The notes below the pieces were generated by a model. It saw only the letters and a list, made by a program, of their open reading frames with translations. It did no database searches and was not told where the DNA came from. From assembly GCA_022225965.2 (NCBI GenBank), contig JAKJXP020000138.1:28196-92195 (forward strand): a DNA stretch of 64,000 nt, written 5' to 3'. The first letter of the stretch is position 1. Each line of letters begins with the position of its first letter. Origin of the DNA: Diatrype stigma (taxonomy: Eukaryota; Ascomycota; Sordariomycetes; Xylariales; Diatrypaceae). A program made the translations under genes and the position numbers. Below, in pieces: positions 50,624 to 60,775 of this stretch.

Positions 50624-52596
50624 CTAACGCTGGTCCAATTGGGATGGGAGTTGTCGCAACTCTGTACCTGTAGCCACGGGTGCCGTGACTTCATCTGCGG
50701 GGTCAGCATCTGCGGGATCTTCCCAGCCCTCGCGATTATCATGCACGAGTCTGACGAACGCGAAGTCGAGCACCAAGGCGGCAACACAAATGCCTACCGC
50801 GAAGTACAGAGCCGATTTATAACCTGTTACTACATCACCGCTCTTCCTGGTAACCTCCGATTCCACAGTCGATGCGAACCCAAGCCCGAGACTGTTCCCG
50901 TACAGGAGCAGGGAGCCGATGAGCGAACCCGCTATGCCTTGTTGGCTCCGGTTGACAGAATTACTCGCGACAATCTGGCCCGCCGTGTAGACCAAGTCGG
51001 GACAGAAGGCCGTCACGATTGTGCTGGGGAAGACCTGGTACCAGTATGACTGCTGCGCAGGCATAGTCGCAATGAGCAAGTTGCCGAGCAGCATACACGT
51101 GGTGCCTATTGCTAAGATATACTGGGCTGGCACTCGCGGAATAAGGTATGCCGCGAGGAATGCCGCTGCAACGCCGCCGAGCCCGAAAGGCGTCCAGCCT
51201 ACGGCGAATTGCATCGGAGACCACCCGCGGATCTCTTCTAGCCAGGCTACCGTATACCAAAGGACGGTTCCCGTAGCCATGAAATTCAAGAGTACCACAA
51301 AGATCAGCGGCGTAAACGATGGAGCTTTAAAGATGCTTAATGGCATGATGGGGTCGGTCGCAAAGTAGTGTTCCCATAACGCATATCCGATGAAGAATAG
51401 TACAGATGTCACCAATAGCGTGACAATCAAGGGATCCGACCACCCCACGGCCGGTGCCTGACTAAGAGACGTACGTTTAGCTAGTGTGCTCGCGTGGGAG
51501 ATGTATAACTTACTTCCACATGATGTTGAAAAGGATTAGACCCCCTAAGGCCAGGACAGATCCAATCCAGTCGATCTTCCCATGACGGTCGACTGGTACT
51601 TCCCTAGGGAGAAGAGCCCACAATGGAACTGCGGCCAACAAACCAAGGCCGGCACTCGGTCAACAGCAGACTTTTTCAGTGCATGGAGGGAACCTACATG
51701 AACGTGAACATCCAGAGCAAGGAACTCCCCTCCATGAACCCGCCGACAACTAGAGCCCCTACGTAGCCACCTATCGGGGCACTAGCACCGAAAAAAGCCA
51801 GGCTCAGGTTCCGTGCAAACCCAGGCGGGTTCGTGATGCCAATCATGGCAACTGCATTAGGCATGATAAATGCGCCGCCGATTCCAGACAATGCCCGCAT
51901 AACATTCAAGGCGATAAAGTTGTTGCAGAATCCACACACGAACGTGAAGGTAATCAGGACTAGACACCCTAACAGCAACATGTTCTTATGCCCGTAGACG
52001 GCTCCGAAACGGCCGCTGACCAAGACGAACGTCCCTTGAGTGAGTCTACATAGCAAGAGGACCAACACACGTCAATATCACTGCATTTCATTTCGGCTAT
52101 CTGCCGCCGTATGGTATCCTGTCGACCCCTATCTCACGGAGAGAGTGTAGGGACAGGGACGGGGGACGACCTACGGATAAGCAGCTGCTACCCAATTGGC
52201 ATGGATGCCCGAGACGCCGAGTCTTCTACTGATTTCCAACCCTCCCGCCACGCCAATCAAGTTACAGATCATCTGCGTAATGTTGCAGGCGATGATAAAA
52301 ATCGTGACGACCGACCGGCGTTGGCGATTCGTAACGTTGAGAGGCGCGACATCGAAGACACGCTGCATGACTTCCGGCGGCGGCGACGCTGCTGTCGCCG
52401 ATGCCTCTGCCACCCCGCGCTCGAGCACGGGATTGATGGCTACGCGGTCGAGTCCCACACGCAGCGTTGCAACGGAGGCCGCCTGCATCGCATCGTCCTC
52501 GGTCGCTTCTGGAGCCGGGGCCGCTGCTACGTCGGTCGGAGTAGAAGCATGGCTGTTTGAGCCGAGCTCGTGATGTATGAGGGAATGTAAGGACAT
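50624..52596 (-). CDS. MFS transporter, DHA2-like drug/small-molecule antiporter
   Basis: Four exons, 52596-52175, 52045-51698, 51654-51514 and 51461-50624, encode 582 residues; all junctions are GT-AG and keep the frame. A long hydrophilic N-terminus (about 105 residues, Ala/Pro-rich) precedes TM1. GRFGAVYGHKN is the motif A loop after TM2, and ALSGIGGAFIMPNAVAMIG plus GASAPIGGYVGALVVGG (motif C, antiporter signature) follow. The second half has the PSFTPLIFVVLLNFMATG and WSPMQFAVGWTPFG blocks, giving about 14 membrane segments. It resembles fungal DHA2-type proteins annotated as aminotriazole-resistance-like exporters. It should act at the plasma membrane or vacuole; the substrate is unknown. 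Unlike the other MFS gene near 8 kb, no frameshift is needed. Confidence 0.88.
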
Positions 52597-53070
52597 TGTG
52601 ACAATGCATCCAACTGAGGCCCAAAGTCTGTTTCCTCAGTTAAAGTAATACCTGAGAGAGTTGACTCGAGAAGTAGCTCTCCGATCGTTGATGAGGTTGC
52701 ATCAATTGGCAAGAATGGGCGTTTGCTGACCCAATCCATGTTGGTAAGCAAGAGTTAGAGTGATAACCGCTCCATAAAAGATGCGAGTGATAAAAGCTCC
52801 ACCTGGCCGGAAGTCGTCCGGGGATAGCTGCCTTGCAGTTTAGTGGTTATTGCTACGTCAGGTACCGTGGCCGAAGCCGGGGGCGGAGGTCGTTTTGTTG
52901 GTCGGAGGTTGGGGAATGGAGGAAGGGAGAGGGTCTTCGATGCATCATGTCTTGGCGTCGATGGAAAGTGATGTCACGGCGGCAACTCCCGTGATCTCTC
53001 CGCGGAGTGCGTGGGATTACTTCAGGGATCCAGGAATGAAGGGAAACGAAGTTGTATTCTGCTAAGCGAC

Positions 53071-53335
53071 TACGAAGGTCAAGTTCAAAATCAATCGTCA
53101 TGCCAAGAAATTAGTCACAGTACACAGCCCCTTGAGTTCATAAAGCTGGCCAGCTAACACTTCAGGGGCTTTAGTGCTAAAGACCGCTAACCATACAGGC
53201 AATCTAGGGGCTGACAGAACAGCTAAAGCTTCCAGAATGCACTAAGCCTTCGTACAGTATTTAGTACAGCATTTCAATATTTGTACTGTAACTAATTCCT
53301 TGGCATGCCGATTGATTTTGAACTCGACCTTCGTA
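53071..53335. repeat. 265-bp inverted-repeat element with 53-nt arms (MITE-like)
   Basis: Arms 53071-53123 and 53283-53335 are reverse complements with 4 mismatches in 53. Each arm contains TACGAAGGTC at its outer end and ATTAGTYACAGTAC at its inner end. The 159-nt centre contains its own shorter complementary words (AGCCCCT...AGGGGCT, TTTAGTGCTAAA). Such a structure fits a non-autonomous DNA element or the relic of two head-to-head copies. Confidence 0.75.
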
Positions 53336-53769
53336 ATAAAGCTAGAATGAAAGCTAGGGAGATCTATCTAGTGAGGAATCCACGTGACAGCCCCACAAGG
53401 GCACGCTCGCAACCTTCTTCGCATACATGCAAATTGTTCACTGACGCATCTGGTTCCTATAGTTGTATGTATGTATATTCTCCATCTTGGAGCCGGTGCG
53501 GAACAGGTATGGTATCAGAAAGAAAGGGGCGATTTGACGGCACTGTAGCAACGGGACCCGGGAATCCAGCAGCTCAAGCCGATGATAAACCTAGTAACAT
53601 TTTGCTCAACAATGGGGCGCTATAATCAGACCTACTGGTCAAGATGCGGGGAACCATGGAGGTGCGGGGAGCTAGCTATTACTATTATACACAACTAGTG
53701 TGGTGTCGCATTCAAAAGATCACAGATAAGGATGGATTCGGATACAGATTTTGTCATACAAAGGAAAAG

Positions 53770-53890
53770 AAGCGATCTTTAGTTTAAGGAGCGAAACAGC
53801 TCCATATACAATATGCGAAGCCACTAGGTAAGTGCCGATCACCTGTTTATGTAATCCAAGCTCTCCTATTGTAGCCGTTATATCGCGACA
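53770..53890 (-). pseudogene. C-terminal fragment of the 38.2-kb broken gene, inverted second copy
   Basis: The minus strand reads CRDITATIGELGLHKQVIGT, then a Thr-Tyr readthrough and flank, matching 39044-39163 through about 55 bases past the old stop. Upstream of 53890 the similarity ends abruptly, so only the very C-terminus is present. It is less AT-mutated than the left copy (GTAGCCGTT versus GTAGCCCCT). Confidence 0.7.
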
Positions 53891-54012
53891 GCCTCCTTGA
53901 TCTTCCTGCCATAACACATTGGCTTAATTGCTCTAGTGACTAATCGAAATCCTGCCTTTCCGTCACGAATACGAATATTTTCCAATGCCGCGCTGATACG
54001 CACAGAATCCAG

Positions 54013-55434
54013 CTATACATGGCTAGTTGATTTTACATCGCTCGCAGGGAAGAAACTATTGTCGATTGAGGATCCTTCGATTCTCGGGTAGCTTTCCAAT
54101 GAGTACTCATCGATTCTCAGTATGCCTTGATGGTCCTGAGGTTTCTGTGGAAGATGAGACATGGATCCGTTGCTCTCGCAATTGGTGATTCTCTGTGGAG
54201 TAGCTCCTGACGCCAAAGCCCACCCCGACGAGCGGCCAGTGGTATCCCGAGCCGACTGTGACCGATCAGAAAGGTATGATGACAATCTGTCTTTTGCGAG
54301 ACCTAGCAAGGGTCTAGTCACTGGCAAGCATGAGCATATGAGCCCAACAGCAGCCTCGATCGCAGTCCATAGATAGATATCGGCGGTAATCCAAGTCGTG
54401 TCCGCGTTCAGCTCAACAGCAGATAACGAGCTGGATAAACGTACGATGCCGGCCGCAATAGCACTGAATATGTAAGCGGGGCACGAAACACAAAATGTAG
54501 CCCCGGGGACCTACAAAGCTCCTGTTGTGAACAGCGCAATTAGTGCAATTTTGTACGAGTTCTTTAACTCCAACTGCCATATCATGGCAAGAGGTAACAC
54601 AAATATTACAACGTCTCCAACACTGTTTAAAGCTGACGACGCTATAACGAGAGCGGGGTTGTTTACTCCGCATGATCCTTTAGGCGGAGGGTTCAGCAAA
54701 GGATTATACTGTTCCCAGAAATACGCGGGGGGTAGACTGTATCTTGTTAGTGGACGTATTTATATGCTTCGGACTTTCAGGAATGAATACCATTGCAACA
54801 TTGCCGCGAAAAAGGAACCAATTAACCAACTGGTAATATACAAAGCGGCACCGTAAACTGCGTACTTGAACCATGGAACATTAAAAGTAAACACACGACG
54901 ATAAAAGGCGAGAATGGACATTTTGATGAACCAGTGAACGACTATATAGATCAGCGCATTGTAGTATCCAAGCTGTATTCATAGTTAGCCCTGTTAGGTG
55001 AATTTCAGCAGGGCCATTTCACCTGTAAGATCTTCCAGGCTATGGCCGGATCAGCCGCCCAGATATGTCGTCCCATACCATAAGGAACAGCTTTTTCGGT
55101 ATATTAGCTTGTCAAACTCGGAAGAATGAAGCAAGAGTAGGTAATTACATATGATGCATGTGACGCAAAACAAAATCAGGAAAATCTTGTGATGAGGTAT
55201 ATCAGTATTGATCTCAGAGGGCGGGTGCCGGAAGGTGTACCAGCGCTCCAATAGATAGCCAATCCTCCAAACCATACTTCATCTGGCGGTTGGTTCTTGC
55301 CAGGAAGGAAGAAAGACCGACAAGGTCGAGAGACCGATCAATATCGACGTGACTATCGTTATAGCAGGCCCTTTATTCTCATTCATAGTGGCTAGTTGAC
55401 CTGGCGTGAGCTGTGGGATCACAGGTGCAGCCAT
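54013..55434 (-). pseudogene. SAT4/PTH11-like integral membrane protein, frameshifted near the N-terminus
   Basis: From an ATG at 55434 (MAAPVIPQLTPGQLA) the first membrane segment reads normally to LSTLSVFL, then a base is missing: the expected Arg codon is only CC, after which FLARTNRQMKYGLEDW continues in another frame. Later parts are YGMGRHIWAADPAIAWKILQ, an intron, GYYNALIYIVVHWFIKMSILAFYRR, the YFWEQYNPLLNPPPKGSCGV block, VGDVVIFVLPLAMIWQLELK, an intron, then LNADTTWITADIYLWTAIEAAVGLICSCLP and a Ser-rich cytoplasmic tail ending at 54013. This is the order of the fungal rhodopsin-like/SAT4 domain (seven membrane segments; includes PTH11-type receptors). The part between DWLSIGAL and YGMGRH also needs unclear splicing. 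Decay or a base-calling error are both possible; I treat it as a probable pseudogene. Confidence 0.68.
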
Positions 55435-56722
55435 TTCTATTCTATGAATTCGTGGCGTTTCTTATGAAGAAAGGTTCGAGGAATCAGTTTCGAAATCGAG
55501 ATGCAGACTCCTTATTATAAGGCAGACAAGGATTTATTATCTTTATGCATAAGGAAGAACATCAGCTTAAAGAAGTAAAGAACTCTAGAAACTGGCATCC
55601 TCTTAACCGATCAAAATTTCCCTTGGATCTAGAGTACCAGTGGCTGACAGGATGCGATATATAAAACGGCATACTTGCTTATACTTGCGGTATATTACCA
55701 CACGATCAGATCTACACTCTATGTTAGAGAGCCAACAAGTGCTATGCATTTCCCTCATTCCCCACGTAATATGATGTGATTATATTTGGGTAGTAACTGT
55801 AGCCTCGTGAACAGGCTACCTAACAACCAAGAACTTGCCAACGAAGCTTTCGTCTGACGACATGCTTTGGTTGCCTATAACTAACGCGCTAACACCCTCC
55901 GCCTGTCACACATGGCAAAGCAACCGCTTATCGAGGCGTACGTCAGTGTTAGTACTGTTTCGAGCCTCATGCATGGTAGAACTACATATGAAGCCTCAGC
56001 TAGGTAGTACATCCTTAGACAGGCCCAACGACTGCTGTTAATAGATATCATTAGTTCAGCAACTACATTGTGTTATTCATAGAATCTGAGTTAGGGTCTC
56101 CTAGTCTTCCTTTAAGAAATCGTCTTATTTGCCCATGATTGGAAATCCGTGTGCCTCACAATATGTTACCCCCGCTGGCCCTGCAGTTCCTGCTAACCGA
56201 TGTTACAGTGGCAGCTGTCGTTATGCAGCCATCTTGCAGATAGGGTTATAAGTTATAACTGCATGTAGCATGGGGCCCTGATTTAGCCCGCAGCCTTGCC
56301 GGGAGTAACTCCAATGCCCTTTCTAGTGCCAACCGCATAGCGATGGCCACCAATACCAATAGCTCGATTAGAAAATCGTGATAGATCGACGCATCAGCCG
56401 TTGGTACCATGAAAATGTTATAAGCAATCATACATGCCAGCGATATGCCTTTGGTTCTGGTCCAGTCGAAATGTTCCACTAAGACAACAAAAACATTAAA
56501 ACACCAACGGGAGTGTCTGTATAACTGGACTCTAGGTTGGTAATTTCTAACCTCAAGCCCTCTTCAACAATTTCACTTCGACTTCGGTCCTGGGTTTCGC
56601 ATTGCTATCGTCCGAGATACTCACGTACTTTCACTGTCGAATTTTGCTTATCAACTCGATTGACAGTTTGCCAACCACTTGTATCACAGTCCGCTGTTGA
56701 TATACTACAAGTCGGACAGAAG
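55435..56722. other. Intergenic region
   Basis: No supported gene. A minus-strand open frame (56246-56479) has one hydrophobic segment but no family match and may be part of a lost gene. The last 200 bases are the likely promoter of the hemerythrin-like gene. Confidence 0.45.
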
Positions 56723-57674
56723 ATGACTACGAAACCATCCACCGCCCCCTGGGCCGACGAACCTTTTCACCTCATCGCAACCCCGTCGAAGCGCCTTAAA
56801 GTCTGTTTCTTGCCCCACAATATACTGGGCTAGCTCACGTCAATTGCTAACTACAAGCCAGGATGAACATTCCTATGTCAGCGTCGCCTCAGGCATGGCG
56901 CATGCCCACAATGTGATCATTCGAGGCCTTAATGCCATCATTCAACAAGGCCCCTATGTGCCATGCGCTTCGAACAAGATGTATCGTGCAAGTGATGTGA
57001 AGGACTTCTTGTTTTACGTCAATTCGTGGGTCAAGATGGTAAACCACCACCACTGGGTCGAGGAAACCTTCATCTTCCCAGAGATGGAGAAATTCAGCGG
57101 CAGGCCCGGCCTAATGGATGACCCGAGGCATCAGCATGAACTATTCCACCCTGGTATGGAGCGGCTGTTGGCATATTCTTCGGCTACGGCACCCGAAGAA
57201 TACCTCTGGGAGGGTGGCATGAAGGATGTAATTGACTCTTTCAGCAAGGAGTTGACGGATCACTTGTACGCCGAGATTGACGTCTTGTTGAAGCTTGGCG
57301 ACTTGGATAGTGTGGGACTGCAAAATACGTGGGATCGGGCAGAGAACATTGCCAAGCAGACAGGGAATATTGGCATGTTGGTAAGTGCACCCGGCCCCCA
57401 CCCCCCACGTCGACGTCCTGTTGGATCTCGAACGACCCCGAACCTAAGTAACACTTCCCAGTACGACGTATTCCCGTGCGTACTTGGATGCGCCGATAAG
57501 ACCTATGAAGGTGGAAATCCCTTCCCTCCCCTACCGTGGATTATGCCCTACCTTATCAAATATTGGTTTGCTGCCGGTAACAAGGCTTGGAGATTCAATC
57601 CTTGTGATTGGTGGGGTAAGCCACAGCCCCTGTCATTTGCTCACCCAACTGGTAGAGCGTATGGAGAGGCATGA
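56723..57674 (+). CDS. Hemerythrin-like (HHE cation-binding) domain protein
   Basis: Three exons, 56723-56800, 56862-57380 and 57462-57674, encode 269 residues. The first exon (MTTKPSTAPWADEPFHLIAT) is joined in phase 0 to DEHSYVSVASGMAHAHNVIIRGLNAI. The metal-site pattern is an H in MAHAHN, HHHWVEETFIFPEME (HxxxE), HQHELFHPG and a last DHLYAEID, in the spacing of a four-helix hemerythrin domain that binds two irons. The C-terminal third (KTYEGGNPFPPLPWIMPYLIKYWF) is typical of the fungal group. The function in fungi is unknown; oxygen or iron sensing and links to secondary-metabolite clusters are inferences. The second intron (81 nt) is divisible by three and has no stop, so a retained form with 27 extra residues is possible. 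It lies next to the terpene-synthase fragment. Confidence 0.83.
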
Positions 57675-57682
57675 TGGGTCCT

Positions 57683-57780
57683 ACTCGTCAGGGCTCTAGA
57701 CGCCTTCTGACCCTCATTTTGCCTGCTTCGCAGATAACGGTCAAATTATGGGTCAGAAGGCGGTTAGAGCCCTGGCGAGT
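57683..57780. repeat. 98-bp hairpin element with 39-nt arms
   Basis: Arms 57683-57721 and 57742-57780 are reverse complements with about 6 mismatches; the best core is GGGCTCTA..CGCCTTCTGACCC. The 20-nt loop contains CTTCGCAGATAACGG. It starts 9 bases after the stop of the hemerythrin-like gene and lies just before the truncated terpene synthase. It resembles a miniature inverted-repeat element or a strong terminator-like hairpin. Confidence 0.8.
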
Positions 57781-57884
57781 ATAGAGATTCCTTGCACTGT
57801 CACGACTGTTCATGCACGTGGCGGTATTAGTGATACTGGGAGGTCAATTTTCGATAGCATATTCATAGTCCCAACGCATCACTA

Positions 57885-58403
57885 CGTTGACCTATCATCT
57901 CCCATTTGGTTGAGGTTGTTGCGCAGTTTATGGAGGCTTCCGAAACTGAGCAAAATTTCAAACTAAAGGGGCATGTTCCTACCCTTGAGGAATATTGGGC
58001 ATTCCGCCTAGGCATAAGCGCCGTATACGTCTCCTGCGCCGCTGGAGAATTCTCAATGTCAACGCACTTGCCGGCAGTGGTAGTGAGCTCTAAGCACATG
58101 GATGTCATATGGCGAGAGACCAACGTTATCATCTCGGTTACAAACGATCTAGTGTCGCTCAAGAAGGAAATGCGCCTAGATTGCATTGACAGTATCGTGC
58201 CCCTTACCTCTGCATTGATCAATCATATCCAGGAAGCAATCTCCAAGTCTCCGGTGGCACTGAAATGTTTGAAAGACCGGTTTGACCAGGCTGAAAATTC
58301 CCTGTTGTCCCAACATCTCGGGGACGAAAAGACACGCCAGAAGGTGGAAGAGTTCATTGAAGTTCAGAGAAGCAACTGTGTCGGTAATCTCATCTGGAGA
58401 TAA
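57885..58403 (+). pseudogene. C-terminal part of a class I terpene synthase, N-terminus missing
   Basis: About 165 residues remain, from a stop at 57885 to 58403. The segment reads FMEASETEQNFKLKGHVPTLEEYWAFRLG, which fits the end of helix G/H in fungal sesquiterpene synthases, then the NSE/DTE metal triad as NDLVSLKKEM (Asn, Ser, Glu/Lys in place) and the closing ending FIEVQRSNCVGNLIW. A full enzyme has 300-400 residues; the first metal motif (DDxxD/E) should lie about 130 residues upstream, but no matching sequence is found between the hairpin element and this point. Without it the protein cannot be active. The remaining codons are clean, with no RIP stops, so the loss is a truncation rather than mutation decay. 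It may once have been the core gene of a cluster with the SDR and Zn2Cys6 genes. Confidence 0.78.
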
Positions 58404-58820
58404 GAAATGTCATTGATATTTAGAAGTACATAGGGTGTCTCCCGTGTTGACTATTACTTAGCCTCAAAACGCGGAGATATGGAATGAAGGGAATGATCAA
58501 CGAAGACGGGAGTCAAACGTTTACATTATAAGCTTAACCCCCATTCTGTCTAATGTCAAGGAAGGACACGAAGATTCCGAGGGGCGCAGTATACGATGGA
58601 CACATCTTGGCGGGGAGGGGCTAAGGATAACGTCCGCTATCCAAACGTATATGCCAGTGAATGCATGGACCGAAACAGATGATAAATAAGGAGGTCAAGC
58701 ACCCTAGTTTTGTACATTACTCTATAACAAGAACATGATCGCTACATTAATCCTTCATGCCATTATTAGGTCTATTTATCTGCACGTCTTACCGACCTTA
58801 ACTTCATCCATGAAAATCCT
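58404..58820. other. Convergent intergenic region
   Basis: Between the ends of the terpene-synthase fragment and the minus-strand SDR gene. No gene or repeat is seen. Confidence 0.5.
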
Positions 58821-59955
58821 CTATACTACAGTTTCTGTTTCGGTGATCCTCTTGAAGTCTTCCATGATAAAATCCCAGACCTTCTCCGCAGTGCCATCTT
58901 TCCTGAACCCAGCGAGCAGCTGCTCGACTCTTGACGACGCACTTTCCAGGTTTTGTGCCACTGAGTACACCCCACTGCCCGTCTGCCCATTACTACCCCT
59001 TGCAGTGGAAACCAATGCCCTGTCCAACGCCACACCACCAGCCGCCGCGGTCGTTGTCGCGCCATCCCCATAGCCGGGAGGGTACATGGCACTGGTTGCC
59101 GCATACACATGGCGCTCGCCACACTCGGCTGGCGGAGTCTGCAGCAGAGGCTCCAGTAGCACTCGTGAGATTCCGATTAGGATGTACATCGCTAGCCCCT
59201 CGGCATCGCGCGAGATGCCGCCCTTCACGATTCCGGGAACCGTGTGCACGAAGCTGACGCTGGGAGCCCGTCGAGCCGCCGCCTCGAGCAGTAGGGTCTG
59301 AACGGAGGCGACCTGGTCGCGCGTCTTATGGAGGGAGAAGCCCTGCGCCATGATGTTGTTCACGTCGATTGGTCCCTCGAACGTCGCAGCTTGCACGCTA
59401 ACTACGCGGCGGAGGTTATCGGCGTTTTGGAGGAGCGGGAGAAGGTTTAGGATGAAGCGTAGGCGTGAATGCATTACAAGGGAAGCGGCTAAAGGCAGGC
59501 CTTCGGATGTTTCTGTAGATGGGATGTTAGTCAGGAGGGTGGTCCGGTTCAATTCGGTTGGATTGGGATCGTATTTCACGGATTGGAGAAGGGCAGCACA
59601 TACTCTTGGCAAACCCCATACTCCCCTGGGATTCGAATAGGATGTTTATCTTGGTTTCTTTGCTCTTGAGCTGGCGACATACATCGTCAACGTTCTTCAG
59701 GAGGCTGACATCGGCCTTGATGAATTGGAATGTGCCATCGGGGTTTAGCTGCTTGCACTCGTTGACGATGCGATCGGCGGCTTCCTGAGACCGACCAATA
59801 ATGTAGACTTTAGGCATGACAGCGTATCTGGCAAGCGTCTTTACCGTGTACTCACCCACGCCACTTGTTCCTCCAACGAAGACGGCCACAAGGCCGTGAG
59901 GGAACGTGGATGCGATGCGTTCGTTTGACGCGGTAACTGTAGAGAGGGCAACCAT
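58821..59955 (-). CDS. SDR-family NAD(P)-binding protein of the fungal secondary-metabolism type
   Basis: Two exons, 59955-59604 and 59512-58821, with a GTATGT...CTACAG intron that splits GFAKKTSEGLPL, encode 347 residues. The N-terminal GGTSGVGEYTVKTLARY is the dinucleotide-binding motif, followed by VYIIGRSQEAADRI and FIKADVSLLKNVDDVC. A Ser stands at the end of strand five (RRVVSVQAATFEG), but the Tyr-x-x-x-Lys pair of classical SDRs is not visible after it, as in a divergent fungal subgroup often found in biosynthetic clusters. The enzyme may therefore use a different mechanism or not be a classical reductase. It is divergent from the Zn2Cys6 gene only by a repeat-bearing spacer and convergent with the terpene-synthase fragment, so cluster membership is plausible but unproven. 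Confidence 0.82.
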
Positions 59956-60775
59956 GATTTGCTTGACTTGACTTGAACTAAAAGAATGGTAAGCTGATTA
60001 GAGCTAAGAAGGCAACACTATGAGATTCCAAGTCGATTTCCTCAGTGTTTCCTAGGGCAAAGTTTTATACTTCTTGGGTCCTCTGAATATGGCCGAAGGC
60101 CGCTAATCCCAATGCAGCGATACGAGACCAAAAGGGGGGAGGGTTTGCCACCGTCAGTCTCCACCAAAAGAGAGGCGTACGGTCGGACGAGGCGGGCATG
60201 ATCTAGGGGGTCATAGTTCTAGGTTCTATCATAATCGTTTGTCATGAATACTGGTAGATTGCAGGTACTCAAGCTTAGTTTAGTGTTCATTGATGGCACT
60301 GAGAATAGCCTTCGCTGCCCATTTGTCTTTGTCCGTGGGTTCGAAACCCCTCTATATAATAGAACTCTTTGCTTATTATAACGCTTTAGGGGATCGTACG
60401 AAGCTTGGGGCATATAGCAGAAAGTGGTAATTGTGGCTAGATCCGAGGTTCCTAAGCTAGAGCCGGAAGAGTGATTATATACAGATTGGAACGGTGGAAA
60501 TCTTCGGATAAGAAGTTATACCACCCAGGTGGAGCATTTCCTAACTCCTATCTCCGAATCGAGCCCCTGACCTGCAACACCTACAGAGGCACAGATACGG
60601 GTAATAAGACAATGAAGTACAGTTGTCACAGAATACGAACGCTAGATAAGTGGGCTCTGCGTGGTAACTGGAGATCAAGACTATAAGAGTGTTTTGATTA
60701 ATAACTAAGAGGTTAGGGTTTGACTTGACCACAATAATCGCTCCTATACAACCAGACATGACTGAATTTCGGACC
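59956..60775. other. Spacer between the SDR and Zn2Cys6 genes, with repeat copy 2
   Basis: Contains the SDR promoter and the dispersed repeat 60378-60580. A GGGTTCGAAACCC word at 60334-60347 looks like a tRNA B box but no cloverleaf can be built around it. Confidence 0.55.
60378..60580 (+). repeat. Dispersed repeat, copy 2 (direct partner at 27455-27658)
   Basis: About 203 bp, same orientation as copy 1, roughly 85 percent identical by eye with mainly C/T and G/A differences. It starts ATAACGCT and ends CCCCTGACCTGCAACAC. Confidence 0.8.

Larger units (their letters stand above)
52597..54012. other. Intergenic region with an inverted-repeat element and a gene fragment
   Basis: No intact gene. 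Contains the inverted-repeat element 53071-53335 and the fragment 53770-53890. The open frames that begin in the two arms (minus near 53100, plus near 53305) share the start IDFELDLR only because they are read from opposite arms. Confidence 0.6.

Noticed and set aside
39044..53890. The inverted pair 39044-39163 / 53770-53890 as terminal repeats of one 14.8-kb element
   Set aside because: The left copy is continuous with a coding sequence, the interval holds ordinary host genes (rhomboid, MFS) and a complete smaller transposon, and no flanking duplication was found.
58826..59640. Open frames overlapping the minus-strand SDR on other frames
   Set aside because: They have no introns, motifs or starts that fit and are explained by the SDR exons.
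60334..60347. tRNA B-box-like word GGGTTCGAAACCC
   Set aside because: No acceptor, D or anticodon stems can be built around it and the repeat's other copy lacks the word.
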